Shown piece after piece: positions 23,358 to 34,080 of a DNA stretch of 64,000 nucleotides. Positions within the stretch are counted from its first letter, which is position 1. Every line of letters starts with the position of its first letter. The position numbers and the translations under genes are program-made. The DNA lies in contig KV748183.1 in the NCBI GenBank assembly GCA_001692895.1, positions 1,364,001-1,428,000 of the forward strand. Direction: 5' to 3'. Origin of the DNA: Cenococcum geophilum 1.58. Taxonomy: Eukaryota > Ascomycota > Dothideomycetes > Gloniales > Gloniaceae. The notes under the pieces are model-generated. The model was given only the letters and a program-made list of their open reading frames with translations, ran no database searches and was not told where the DNA came from.

Positions 23358-23769
23358 ATACCCTTATTTATACGTTCTACTGCGTCCTTATTTCTATAAG
23401 TAGTTGGTTTACTTTTTACTTATTATTTATTTATTAGAACACTCTATCTTCTTCTTTTTTCACTAGCCATTCTGTCTAGTTATTAACGCTAATTCTCTTC
23501 TCCTCTATAATAACTATTCTGGAATTTGCTTTGGATCCTTACTCGTAAAATCAACTAGAAAAAAAAGCTAAACGCACTATTGTAGATTTAAGGCGTTGGT
23601 GTTAGCCTAAGTACTATTAGACTTCTCAGTCTTTGCTATATATAGGTACCCTCTAAACTATAAAATCGCCCTTCTCTATCATGCTCTTTCTAGGAATAAT
23701 TAAAAACCGTACTTATAATGGCATATTTAGATTAACGACCTAATAAAGAGGCTAGTATAGGCCTGCGAA

Positions 23770-25105
23770 GATCCTTATATCTTAAGCCAATAACTAGAGA
23801 GGAAAGGCTAAAAGTAGCTTTAAAGTGTAAGATACCTACTAAGGATTAGGTTTGTGCTGTTTTGTTTGGCTTATAAATTAATATACTTCTTCTTGCCGTT
23901 CCTATCGGCTTTATAGTTAATTATCTTCACGTTAATAGTATCGCCATATTTATTGTTAACTTTATTGCCATTATCCCGCTTGCTATAATGATTAGTTACG
24001 CTACTAAAGAGATTACGCGCCGCGCCGGTAATACATTAGGTGGTCTTTTAAACGCAACTTTTAGGTACGTATCTCCGCTTCTTATTTGTCCTAATATTAT
24101 CTAACATTTAGCGCAGAAACGCTGTTGAATTAATCGTCTCTATATTAGCCCTAACTAAGGGCTAGATTACTATTGTTAAAACTTTCTTAATCGGTAGTAT
24201 GCTTTCGAACTTACTCCTTATCCTTAGCATATGCTTCTTCTTTAAAGGTATTAACCAGACGGAATAACATTTTAATAGGATAGTAGTAAATACTACAGCT
24301 AGTCTTCTAGCTCTATACGTTAGTAGTTTAATTATTCTAACCGCCTTCTACTCTATGCTATTAAGTAAGTTTAATAATAGCTTTAGACCTATAATAGATA
24401 CTAACCTACGTAGCTATAAGCCCTAATAGCTCTATACTTAATTAGAAGCTTTCCTGCGGAATAGCTGTTATCCTCCTAATTATATACGTTTGCTACCTTA
24501 TATTTTAATTAAAGTTATATACTGAAATGTGCAATACTTTAAGCTAAAGGGCTCCTAAGCGTAAATCCTCCTAAGTTAAATAGGGTATGTCTCTCCGTGG
24601 TATTATATAGATCGGCGCTAGAGCGGCGGCTATATCTAGAGGTGGAGTAAACCAAGAACAGCTTATATAGGATTTAAACGCAGAAAAGGAAGACGATGAG
24701 ATTAAGGAGCCCAAATTGACGATCTAGGGTGCAATTATAACCCTTAGATTCTCTACCGCGTTAGTCGCCTTTTATTCCGAGTTTATAGTTAACAGTATTA
24801 GTAATATTACGGCAAGCGGCACTGTCTCTACCACTTTTGTTGGTCTTATCCTACTCCCAATTATTGGGAACGCTGCTAAGTACGTAATAGCGGTTATAGT
24901 AGCTTTTAAGGATAAAATAAGTCTAGTAATTAATGTTACTATTAGATCTAGCATATAAATCGCTCTTCTAGTTCTCCCCTTTATTATTATACTTAGTTAG
25001 ATTATAGGCTAGGATTATATAATGCTTTATTTTAATACCTTTCTAATTGCTGTTTTGTTTGTTACTATACTCCTAGTAAACTATCTTATTTAAAATAGCA
25101 AATCT
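23770..25105 (+). pseudogene. Vacuolar Ca2+/H+ exchanger (CAX/VCX1-type) pseudogene
   Basis: Membrane antiporter of the CaCA superfamily; in fungi it loads Ca2+ into the vacuole in exchange for protons. The frame opens with PITREERLKVALKCKI, then transmembrane helices LLLAVPIGFIVNYL and IAIIPLAMMISYATKEITRR. The first alpha-repeat follows (GGLLNATF, intron, NAVELIVSILALTKG), then LIGSMLSNLLLILSICFFF. An acidic loop (EKEDDEIKEPK) precedes the second repeat: TASGTVSTTFVGLILLPIIG, then NAAKYVIAV (the conserved E of GNAxE is K, a G to A change) and the last helices LLVLPFIII and FLIAVLFVTILLVNYL. Intron 1 is 24065-24116. About ten RIP-type stops. Length and order match full-length CAX. Confidence 0.9.
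24065..24116 (+). other. Intron in CAX pseudogene
   Basis: 52 bp: GTACGT donor, CTAAC branch site 12 nt before the acceptor, CGCAG acceptor. Splicing yields NATF-R-NAVE; the Arg codon AGA is GGA with G to A, restoring the family's NATFGNAVE. Confidence 0.75.
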
Positions 25106-25437
25106 AGTAAGTTTTCCTTTTTATATAGGTAATCTACTCTAACTAACACTAAAATAGACTTAAAGGCGTTCTTATTATAGCAATCTATACTATTATTGCA
25201 GTTGCTGGCTGGTTTTATCTAAAACAAGTTTTAGATCCTCTCTGTCCTGCTTAGTTTAAGCCTCTAATTGCTATATTACTCCTCTATTAGTGTTAACTAG
25301 TTTCTATTACCTAGAGCTAAATAGGATTTTTATAAACTATATATATAGCTTTCTAGTAAACCCTAAGCTGATCTTTTCGTATCTATTAAGCCGTCTAGGT
25401 TAGCTAGAATGTTACTTTCTTTTGTCTTCTCTTAAAA

Positions 25438-25595
25438 AAAAAAATTTCTTTAAGTTGTTGTAAAGTTTATAGGGGTCTTTATATGGGAACTTCTTTAATG
25501 TTTCTGGATCTGGGACTTATATATTTCTTTTTTTTCTAGTTCTAGTATTTTCCTAATATTTACTTCTTACTAATTGCGTACTAGGCGTAAATAGG
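25438..25595 (+). repeat. Dispersed repeat (copy also at 36960-37095)
   Basis: TTTATAGGGGTCTTTATATG, GGAACTTCTTTAAT and ATTTTCCTAA(T/C)ATTTACTTC recur in the same order at 36960-37095. Both copies are followed by GTACTAGGCG or TACTAGGCG and then by TACCTAGCTY-type repeats, so the two loci share one larger repeat. Confidence 0.65.
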
Positions 25596-25599
25596 TGCT

Positions 25600-26500
25600 A
25601 GGCTAAACTACGTAGCCTTTAACTTAGCTTATACGATTACCTAGCTTACATAACTAGGGCTGCAATATTAATTACATATTAGTATCCCTTAACCCATCAG
25701 GGCGAGTAAAGGGGAAGGCCTATACGTAAATACTAAGTATTTCTAAGCACGGCTACCAAATCCTATTAATCTAATTGGTAGGCTTTTATCAATAACCTAC
25801 ATGCCCGGGTTAAGGGATAAATAAGCATTCTCCGCTCTAGTTTAAGCCGGGAGGGTTATACAAACTAGGCAATCGTATAAGTTTAGGGGTCGTGCGAGCT
25901 CTAGGATCTTATAAGCTGGAGGTTGTATAAGCTAGGTAATCTAGTCCGCCTATAAGCCACTTTATACACCTCCTCTATATAATCCCTTCCCGGAGATACC
26001 GAGACTACTACCTAGTCGCGCAGCTATAGATAGCGACTTGTATAAATCGCTCGCCTATATAAAAGTCGAATAGCTACGTAAAACTCGCCGCCGTATACCC
26101 ACTCCTCGCTAGAGATCTAATTTCACCCCTAAAGAGCCTACCCCTCCTTACCATAGCTACGTAAGAGCTCTTTTCCGCTGAAATCCACCTATAACAGCAA
26201 AATGTAAGTTAAATAGTTAGTCCTCGCGATAGGTAGCTCTCTAAAACTATTTAGGTGCACTTAAGTAACTATAATTATTATTACTTAAGATTCTGATGGC
26301 CAGACACGAAGAAGGACAGAGGTTAAGAGAGTGGATTGCTTAAGCCCTACCTATACAATATTAGATATATATCAGCCACCAATAACCAGGTCTTCTTAGC
26401 TAAGGAAATGTTTTAGACGGTTGAGATTAGTAATCTGTGTCTAAGATACAGGAATTAATTATTAAAGTAGTATAATTCCGTGAAAGAAATGAAACTCTAA
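25600..26500. other. Degenerate 17-bp-satellite-like units and spacer
   Basis: Isolated units of the ATTACCTAGCTYRYA type (25640-25660) and their inverse (TATAAGCTAGGTAATCTAG near 25935), plus an inverted CCCTTAACCC / GGGTTAAGGG pair at about 25688 and 25813. The stretch 26000-26300 has Pro- and CpG-richer sequence without a clear frame. No gene called. Confidence 0.4.
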
Positions 26501-26520
26501 GCGGTCTCAACCTTTTAAAG

Positions 26521-27534
26521 TCATTTCTTCTCAAGCCACTCCCATAATTTTGTTAAAGCGGCCTCGTTATAACGTCGCTCGGAAGTTATAAAGTCCTTAT
26601 CTATCTATCCGCATATATCTCCGAATATAAGGGCTTTACTAAAACGCTTATAAGAACCCAAATTAATAATAATAGGGGTATTATCTTCGCCGACTATAAT
26701 ATTGCTTAGATTAAGGTCATTGTGCGCATACCTAAGGAAGTAAAGATACTCGACTCCTGATTTAATACTATCTATATATAATATTTTGTTAAAGCTATAC
26801 ACGCCTTCCCTTAGTCGGTCTTCTAGTGTTTTCGAATATTAATTGAGGACGATACCGGTAATATAACGCCGGTGAACAATACAGCCATAATATCGGATAA
26901 TATTCCTGTAATGCGGCTTCCAAATAAGGGCCTTAAATGTCTCGGCTTCTCCCAAAAACAGCCTCGCTAGCAGGCCTAAGTGCACCCAGTTATCGTAGAT
27001 GTTTAGCTTAGGACGTTTAACATAAACATCTACCTCTACTGGGATTGACGCGACTATAATTTACGACGGCGCTTTGGGGTATACATCCTCGTCTAGAACT
27101 CATTTTAAGGCCTTCTTAAGATCCTAGGAGCTTAAATATATCCCTCTAATTGGCGCTCCACTAAAGTAGACATAGTCTTGGTCGCTAATAAAGGTAAAGA
27201 CCGAGCGCTTAAAAGCACCAGTTTCCAAATTGGATATACCGCAGAGGCTATGCAAATCTCTAATGGAATCAACTTGTGGCCCTTTATTAGGTCTATTTAT
27301 CGTCTGCAATGCCTAAGGTGTTCCCTTATCAGTTAATAAGAAAGGTATATCTCTAGTAGCTAAAGGTAACAGAAGTAAATGTAGGAGAGTATTAGTTAAG
27401 AGTAGAAATGCGATACTAGAAGTAAAGGATAGAGGAAGAAAGATATATAATGGAGGCGCGTCGGAGGCTAGTAGGCGGAAAAGACGTGGCTTAGTAGACC
27501 GAGGTTTATCTAAGACGCGTAGCAAGGCGTGCAC
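26521..27534 (-). pseudogene. Protein kinase-like pseudogene, lightly damaged
   Basis: Frame from 27534 to the stop at 26521 with only about six in-frame stops, each one RIP-type step from Gln or Trp. The N-terminus includes a hydrophobic Leu-rich stretch. The central part has IRDLHSLCGISNLETGAFKR. Kinase-like C-lobe: KPHYRNIIRYYGCIVHRRYI, LREGVYSFNKILYIDSIKSG, catalytic loop AHNDLNLSNIIVGEDN (HRD reads HND), IIINLGSYKRFS (DFG reads NLG; D to N is G to A), then GDICG-IDKDF, the GWIDEDF-type motif of fungal small kinases. The active-site Asp in HND survives, but the metal Asp is lost. The substrate is unknown. The N-terminal Leu-rich part may be intronic. Confidence 0.8.
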
Positions 27535-27599
27535 CTAGGATATAGAAAAAAGTAGCACACTATAACAAGTCATTAACTTCTAGCGACAATTTAATTAAC

Positions 27600-28060
27600 T
27601 TTTAATTAAACTAGGAAGCTAAAAGTGGGCAATATAGCAATTTCGAAGCAGCTAAATACTTCGTTAACTTAAATATTAAGTTCGATTTGTTACGGTGGCT
27701 TAAGATCTTATTAAAGTGAACGGAGTTTTCGCGATCCTGTCGATTTTGGTGGTCTAGTATGCTACTTTTTTTATACCCCGCGTGGCGTACAAGGCTCGCT
27801 TGGCGCGCACTCGTTATGTTGGTTAGCTTCACCCTTAACTTAGCCACAACTTTGGGATTAACCGCTTTACTCTCCTTAAGAAACAGTTTCCTGGATATAG
27901 TCGCTTGCAAAACTGGCTTTACCTCTAACCGCGTATCTAAGATTTTGGTCCGCCTCGCTTGGGAGTCATTTTACCTAACTAAGTTAAGTGAATGCTCTTA
28001 CCCCTATAATTGCTCTATCAATTATAGGGCCCGCTATTAGCACTAATAGTTAGGGGCTAG
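27600..28060. other. Less-mutated island with overlapping open frames
   Basis: Open frames on both strands (27611-27910 minus, 99 codons; 27759-28040 plus, 93 codons) cross this CpG-richer stretch. The minus frame is basic (RQASLVRHAGYKKSS, RQDRENSVHFNKIL). Neither product is recognised, and opposite-strand openness suggests low stop density rather than selection. It may be upstream sequence of the kinase at 26521-27534. Confidence 0.35.
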
Positions 28061-28329
28061 TCTTGGCACCTAGGTGTTCCGCCCACTAAAATAGAAAGCC
28101 TAAATTAGTAAGGGGCAGGTTTTGGTTGCTCTTTAAAGGAGGGTTTTCCAGCTACAGAAAATAAGCATTTAAAGTGATAATGTTACGGTATACCTGGCGA
28201 TAATGCCCCTTTAAATAAATCGAATAAAAGTTATATTGCATATTTAGCTATAACGGGGGAGATAATTTATTAAGCACTGCTATGCTATTACTAAGTCATA
28301 TTTAGGAGCTTCTTAAAGCCTACAGTATA

Positions 28330-28690
28330 TCTAAATTCTATATCTTAATGTCTCCTATCCTTCCTACAATATTTTCTTAGTAAATATCTCTTATTGGGTC
28401 TCTACCCTAATGAGGTTAAGTAGCATCTCCTTTAAATATTGAACTTTCTCTAGATTGTTATAAGCGTTGTAGTAATTAATAAGGTTTTGGAAAGCCTTAT
28501 CTTCTTTATTATCCGTTATTAACCTATAGTCTTTAAAATAAGAGTAAATAATATCGCGTTGTCTCTCGAATTTCTTCTTCTAGTCGTCGCTGATTTTATT
28601 TTATTTTAGCGTTAGAAGCCGGATTAGCCGCAATATATAAAGCTATAAAAACTTATATATAAAGGCTGGCAATTGTTCTATATATTACAC
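28330..28690 (-). pseudogene. Decayed coiled-coil hypothetical protein
   Basis: A minus-strand frame reads LRLIRLLTLK, then KKKFERQRDIIYSYFKDYRL, ITDNKEDKAFQNLINYYNAY and NNLEKVQYLKEMLLNLIRVE, ending near EIFTKKIL. Heptad-like Leu/Ile spacing and charge suggest a helical coiled coil. Only Gln- and Trp-type stops interrupt about 115 codons. The family is not recognised; a helical N-terminal domain of a fungal STAND protein is one possibility. Confidence 0.45.
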
Positions 28691-29395
28691 ATAGAATATA
28701 TTGCTGGGGATACAATTTTGTGGATGTTAGAAACGCTAAGGGAGTATTCTTAGAGCCGAGTGTATAACTATCTTTAATTAACCATATGCCGTATTTTTGA
28801 CCTTAACTCGGATAAATTAAAAGACTAAAAATGTTAAAGAGCAAAGAGATTTGTGCGAAAGTATGCGTAGGTCTAAAATTGAAGGCTTTAAACAACTTAG
28901 AAAACAAAAATAGAACGCTAATTACCTATAAAAAAATTTATTAGCGGGCTATTATAGGTATAGAGGCGTTTAGATAGCTAAGCTAGTAAGTACTAGAGTG
29001 CTAGATTATACTAATATCCTCTTAACTCTAAGCTAAGTAATAGGCTTAAAGTATAGGGCTATACGCTAGGGCCTAATTCCGGTCCTAGTTATGCGTAGAA
29101 GCTAGATATACGTCTTATATTAATAAGTAGGAGGGAGTTAAATTATAGGGCATATGCTATTTTGTTTATAACGCGTCTTATAGCCTATATACTAATCGCT
29201 AGTTTATATTATTCGTGTAGTATATATAAATAGAAAAGCTTAATATAACGGTAATTATTAATAGACCGCGCCTTACATTATCTCTAATTGATTATACTTA
29301 AGAAGAGAACGTAGTTGGTTAAGTTTAGGTAATCTACTAGTATTTCGCTCCTATTTAGGGGTTATATTACTATATACTGGTGACTAGGTTTATAA
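28691..29395. other. AT-rich spacer, nothing recognised
   Basis: No frame with coding character, no array. The last bases (29398-29411) hold the first TTCTAGAA palindrome of the cluster described below. Confidence 0.4.
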
Positions 29396-29397
29396 TT

Positions 29398-29745
29398 TAG
29401 TTTCTAGAAGCTAATAAATGGATTTCGCCTATAATATACAAGGGGGTAATATAAATTGCTTAGACGCCCCCCCTACTAGTATAGTATACAAAATAACCTA
29501 GCCCTACTATATTACTTAGGGTTTGCTTATTTTCCTCTCTATACTAGTAGGGGGGGCGTTTAAGGCATTAATGTTACCCCCTTATACTTTAGTATTATAG
29601 CTTAGGGTAAGCGAAAGCGGGTGGTTCCAAACTGCGGGGAGTTTCTAGAAACTAATTAACACCCCTAGCGCCTAGAACGTTCTCCCTTACAAGTTTCTAG
29701 AAACTAAATTGTTAACTAGTCGCTAGCTTCTAGAAACTAGCAAAT
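29398..29745. promoter_or_regulatory. Cluster of TTCTAGAA (HSE-like) palindromes
   Basis: AGTTTCTAGAAGC (29398), AGTTTCTAGAAACTAATTAAC (29640), AAGTTTCTAGAAACTAAATTG (29690) and GCTTCTAGAAACTAGC (about 29728). The core TTCTAGAA is the nTTCnnGAAn arrangement bound by heat-shock factor trimers. Three copies lie 100-210 bp upstream of the ATG at 29853. A regulatory role is inference only. Confidence 0.35.
29436..29587. mobile_element. Hairpin MITE-like element
   Basis: About 150 bp with near-perfect 45-bp terminal inverted repeats. The left arm starts AAGGGGGTAATATAAATTGC and includes GACGCCCCCCCTACTAGTAT; the right arm is its reverse complement with a few transitions. The loop is about 60 bp. 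No coding capacity, as expected of a non-autonomous element. The candidate flanking duplication (TATA) is too short and AT-rich to trust. Confidence 0.75.
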
Positions 29746-29852
29746 CTATAAAAATAACTTAGTAGCGGACTTCTCTAATAATAGCAACTAAGCTGATACT
29801 TGGCGCTTATGCTATCTTAGCACTAATGGAATAGGCTAAAAGGTTTAATGCG

Positions 29853-30660
29853 ATGTCGGTGCATTTCGCGAAGTCGGCGGATCTCGCGACGAGTTAAGCT
29901 GATAAGATTGCCACATAGACTTCGAAATTAATTAATACTATGACTAAGATCTAATGAGAGACCTAATGCGCTGCTATAGCGTGTTGGGAACGCGTATAAG
30001 CTAAGATTTGCACGCTTAAGACCTAAGCAGATTTAACTAAGTAAAAGATACTAGATACTACCGAATTGGATTTGTTACGGACTATAAAGGCGAACTTTAG
30101 GTTAATATTCGGACTGTTAAGAAAGACAGAATATAAAAGCAAAAGCATTAAATCTATAATAGCTATAAACCTTATTAGGACTAATACTATCCGCGGTTTA
30201 TATAAAAGCCATCCTTATAGCGTAATTGCCCTTTTAATAACTTACCCTACTAAGGTTTAGACTAAATCTAGCCCGGAAGTTTTTAATGGCCTTATTAAGC
30301 TAGTAAAAGATAAAAAGGAGTAGGATTGGCTAGAGGATATAGTTAATATTATAAATAAACTGGAAATAGAAAGACCGATAAGTATTAAGTTTAGAAATCT
30401 TTATAGTATAATTAACTCTATATACTTTCTCAGTGTTCTAACTAACCAGTAAGTAGTAAAAATCTTCTAGCATAAGGACTGACGCTATTAATGGGTGGAT
30501 AACTCTAATAGACCTATACCGGAGATTAAACTATTACCGCTAGTATAGACTAGTAGATTGGCTACTCGGACCTAGTTACCTAGCCTATAATAAATAGCAC
30601 TTTCCATATTATCCTTAAATCGCGGTATATAACAATACTCCTCTATATTTAGATAAGACT
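29853..30660 (+). pseudogene. Decayed hypothetical protein of about 260 aa
   Basis: A single plus frame starts at ATG 29853 (MSVHFAKSADLATS). It continues through a helical N-terminus (KIAT-TSKLINTMTKI, CAAIACWERV), ELDLLRTIKANFRLIFGLLR, SIIAINLIRTNTIRGLYKSH, DWLEDIVNIINKLEIERPIS and LYSIINSIYFLSVLTN to a basic C-terminal part. About 16 stops, nearly all CAA/CAG to TAA/TAG or CGA to TGA. No frameshift seen. The family is unknown; all-helical, no signal peptide. The TTCTAGAA cluster lies just upstream. Confidence 0.5.
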
Positions 30661-31010
30661 AATTAGTAATAGATTAAACGCAGGGTTAGGATTATAGGTA
30701 AGACTTTACTACTAATAGTGGGTATAATAGCACCTTCGTTAATAAATAGCGGTAATAGCTGCTGCTTTGCGAGAGTATATATTACTTATTACTGTGATAT
30801 AAGCAATAGAAGCTGGTAGTTAATTTATTACCACTATCTAAGGAGAATAGGGGTAAGAAGAAGCTTTAAATATATATAAGGCACTGCTAACAATCTATTA
30901 ATAGAAATAAAGGATATATATATAAATATACCCGTTAGCAGTATATTAAAATTGCCTAAGCTATTTAGAATAGCTGTTTAGAATAGCCGGTTATAGAGAT
31001 AAAAAAGGAG
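30661..31010. other. Decayed spacer
   Basis: No protein-like frame. GTATTAAAATTGCCTAAGC-type AT-rich sequence; nothing assignable. Confidence 0.35.
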
Positions 31011-31019
31011 TTAAAATAT

Positions 31020-31930
31020 AAAGACGATAGGATGCTGGCCAAGTTTGTTTCTAAAAGATAACAGATAGGACGTCTTCTTTACTATTTAGTATAGTAACGT
31101 TAACGGATACTGTTTAACTAATTTCTTTAGGGGACAAATTGAAATCTCCTCCTAAACTTTAAATTTTATAGTAGCAGCTCTAACATAAACAGAATACCTA
31201 GTAAGCACCGTATAATTCTTATATTTGGTTATAGAGGTTTTGTTAACTATATACGTTTCGTAGTGTTTTGTTTGCTTATTATAGATTAAAAGATAATAGC
31301 CTTTAAACTATATTGTCCTGCTTTTAGTATTATCTAGAGGGAAAATATAGGTAATATTAATTTCGCCTTATTTAGTAAGAGTGTTATCGCCTACCTAAAT
31401 AGACATACGTACGTTAGCTATTAGAATATTAAAGGGAGTAAAATAGAAGTTTAAATTATCTAACCGCCATAATTAACAATAAAGTGTATTAAAGAGCTTG
31501 CCTGGTAGAGGCTCGTTACTAGGTAAGAAAGAATGCCAGTTTAAGGAGAGGAATATAACTATCGCCTATATATAATATAAGTAGCTATATAAACTGTATA
31601 GAGGGTTGTTCTAGTATTTACCTTAGCTGTAGAGGATATAGTTATGCTTTTTAAAAGACGGTAGAATAGGGTTGCCTATTTACGTAATAGTGTTAAGTCT
31701 TTAGAGTTAGAGGTATACTTTTGCGCCTTTAATAAAATATACTAAGTGCGGCGTATATAATAAGGTAGGGTAACGGTACGCGGCGCAAGGGAGAAATAAA
31801 TCTAATAAAATATTTCGCTGGGGAGAATGGTAATATACGGCGGAAAATAGGGCGAAACGGCTGCCCCTTAGTATAGGGTAGGATAAAGTCTATTGGCGGA
31901 GCTAGGTGGAGGTAGTTAGGCAGAATAACT
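31020..31930 (-). pseudogene. Decayed hypothetical protein, beta-rich part
   Basis: Two minus-strand stretches look coding. At 31600-31925: a Pro/Tyr-rich segment (SPYFPPYITILPSEIFY, SLAPRTVTLPYYIRR) and a helical end (KDLTLLRK, TLFYRLLKSITISS). At 31100-31400: GEINITYIFPLDN, FKGYYLLIYNKQTKHYETYI and NYTVLTRYSVYVRAATIKF. The second part has the alternation of a fibronectin-III-like beta sandwich, but that is a weak guess. They may be in different frames because of an intron or indel. Function unknown. Confidence 0.35.
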
Positions 31931-32620
31931 CAGTCATTATTATTACTTAGAAATAACCTTGGGTGTCTAACCTCTTACTTACAATTTAAGAGGTAATGTT
32001 GTTTGCGGGACTTTGCAAGTAGTAGGGCTTAATGCTATGTGATTTGCTTAGCAATTTAATACTAACCGAAAACACCCCGGTGTACTTAAGCTCCAATGCC
32101 TTTAGGCTATAAAAGGTGGTCCAAGCTTTGGTCGCAAAAAGAAAAAACCACATAGACGTTACGTTGTTCTATTTAATTTTGTGAATATTACGTGCCTAAT
32201 ATACTAATCCCGCCAAGTAATGGAACAGGTAAGGCGCCCGCGATAATACGTATTTAGCTATGCAGTTACCCTTGTTCTATAGGATTGAAGTTAGTAAATG
32301 TATACGGGCTTTTACCTATAGCTGTAGCTCTTCTAACCTTTCATTATAGCTTTATCGTTACTCCAGAACTGGTATGGTTGTTATTATAGTCGGCCCTTAT
32401 TTAGTAGGCAACGAATACCTATATGCTACTAATTTGGGAGTAATTCTCGCCTTAATAAGCCGTTTGTAAGTAGATAGAAATATACGCGAATTCTAACTAC
32501 TTTCTAATTCTAGCTTGTTAGTTTAAGTGTCTTAAATGCGGTAAGAGACGCTGTGGTAATTAACATAGGCTAATAAAGGCTAATTCTAAGACATCTAGAT
32601 TAGAAAGCGACAAGTCTTTT
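31931..32620. other. Decayed region downstream of LINE fragment
   Basis: Mixed composition with a GGTCGCAAAAAGAAAAAACC word near 32130. No coding frame or RNA gene supported. Confidence 0.35.
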
Positions 32621-32627
32621 TAATTTA

Positions 32628-32822
32628 GTTTTATTCTTACGCTATAGGGTGCTAAGAAGGCCTATAGGCTTACTAACCTAATCTAATCTAATTGGAATAA
32701 CTCTACGTTTTATAAGGAGTCTTTTTGTTTAGTTTGGTTTGGTTTTATTCTTACGCTATAGGGTGCTAAGAAGGCCTATAGGCTTACTAACCTAATCTAA
32801 TCTAATCTAATTGGAATAAATA
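32628..32822. repeat. Recent tandem duplication, unit about 116 bp
   Basis: TTTTATTCTTACGCTATAGGGTGCTAAGAAGGCC and the following 35 bases, ending in (TCTAA)n, occur twice with no visible difference apart from the number of TCTAA units (two versus three). Identity contrasts with the diverged longer repeats here. On the minus strand the tail reads (TTAGA)n, where a LINE 3' end would lie. Confidence 0.8.
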
Positions 32823-32859
32823 AAATTCTATTTAGTCTACGTTTCATTCTAAGCCCGAC

Positions 32860-34080
32860 TCGCTTTTATTCTTCTTTACTATCTCTACTGTTTCCGTTAC
32901 TAGCACTAAGTACCCTCTAAAGTATCCTTCTCTATTTCCTCCCTGTCCTACGCCTCTAAGAGCGGTTTCCCGGCCGTTAGCCTTCTTGTTATTAGCTAGT
33001 CGACTTTAAGTTCGTTTAGGAGGTAATCTAACTATACTCTAGAAATGATTTAGGATTTAGCTGTAGTGGCATTAGTATAAGCGTCCGGTGGCCATAGCAA
33101 ACTCAATAGTCTAGTTTACTACGTTAAGGTTTAGTTTCTAGGACTTAGCCTTTCCGTCTAGGAGCTCCCCAGATGGTAATCGTTGTTTAGATCGGCCTCT
33201 AAGGAAGAAAGATAAGTCACCCTATTTGGTATCTGCGATTTCTTATAGAGCTTTATGTTCTTCCTTCTAACGGGGGCATTTAAATAGAAAATGGCGTACG
33301 GTTTCTAGTTAGGGTCTTTTATAATCATATATATCCGATTCTATAGCGCCTATTTTTACTAGGTAGCTTTTTAGTCGGCACTTCCCGGTGCGTAGCTGGC
33401 ATAACATTATTGCCTTCTTGTAGGTGTTCTGGTCGTAGATGATTTTCGTATATTGACTGGGTAGTGCGTTATTGAAGTGGACGGGCTCTTCTAACTTTAT
33501 TTTTAGTAAAAAGGGTTTAACCTTTTTTAGGGCTGATATTAGTATAAGACCGAGTATCGGAGGCAGGGTGCGTTTCGTTACTTCTTCTACTAGTTCGTCC
33601 GCTACTTTATCTCCTACTACTATTGCGTATGCTGGGACCCATTGGAGGCGGATCTAGGGGCCTCCTCGTTTTCTAGTTTCTAAAACGGTGTTTATGGTCA
33701 GTTATATTAGTGCCTATTTATTCTAATATAAGGGCCGTACTATCGCCCTAATAGCTGCCTAGCTGTCACTTATAATTATATATATAAGATCCTTAGCACT
33801 TTTTATATAGCGCTAGATTGTCTTAGGGGACCAGATACCTAAGATAAGCTCCATTGCTTTTTGAATTGCTATAATTTTAACGCGCGTGGAAGTTAGCCCT
33901 GGGTTGTGACCGATCCGAATAGATTGGCGGTGTTTGGCTACTATGCCGTCTTGTCTTATCACGGAGTAGTAGATTCCAATTCCTATATTACTCCTTTAAT
34001 ATAAAGCATCCACAAAGACCTTTAGCTTGTTAGGAGTCTTTTCTTTATAGAGGACTAAATGAGTTACGGGCTGGCTAACT
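32860..34080 (-). pseudogene. LINE (Tad-type) ORF2 3' fragment: RNase H and C-terminal zinc knuckle
   Basis: Minus frame: SQPVTHLVLYKEKTPNKLKV leads into the RNase H domain (LKVFVDALY-RSNIGIGIYY; the first Asp is kept), then KIIAIQKAMELILGI (the E is read as K by G to A), IIISDSAAIRAIV with the SDS motif, and WVPAYAIVVGDKVADELVEE (the family's WVPAHxxVxGNExAD). Downstream is the typical LINE tail (QLRTGKCRLKSYLVKIG, then LETVRHFLFKCP with the Cys/His knuckle). The reverse transcriptase that should precede it is absent above 34080. Stops are RIP-type. Retrotransposition enzyme remnant. Confidence 0.85.

Noticed and set aside
24772-24954. Minus-strand open frame of 60 codons
   Set aside because: Antisense shadow of the second CAX alpha-repeat.
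31100-31400. Fibronectin-III domain
   Set aside because: The alternation of Tyr and hydrophobic residues is suggestive, but conserved Trp and Leu positions cannot be placed; kept only as a remark.
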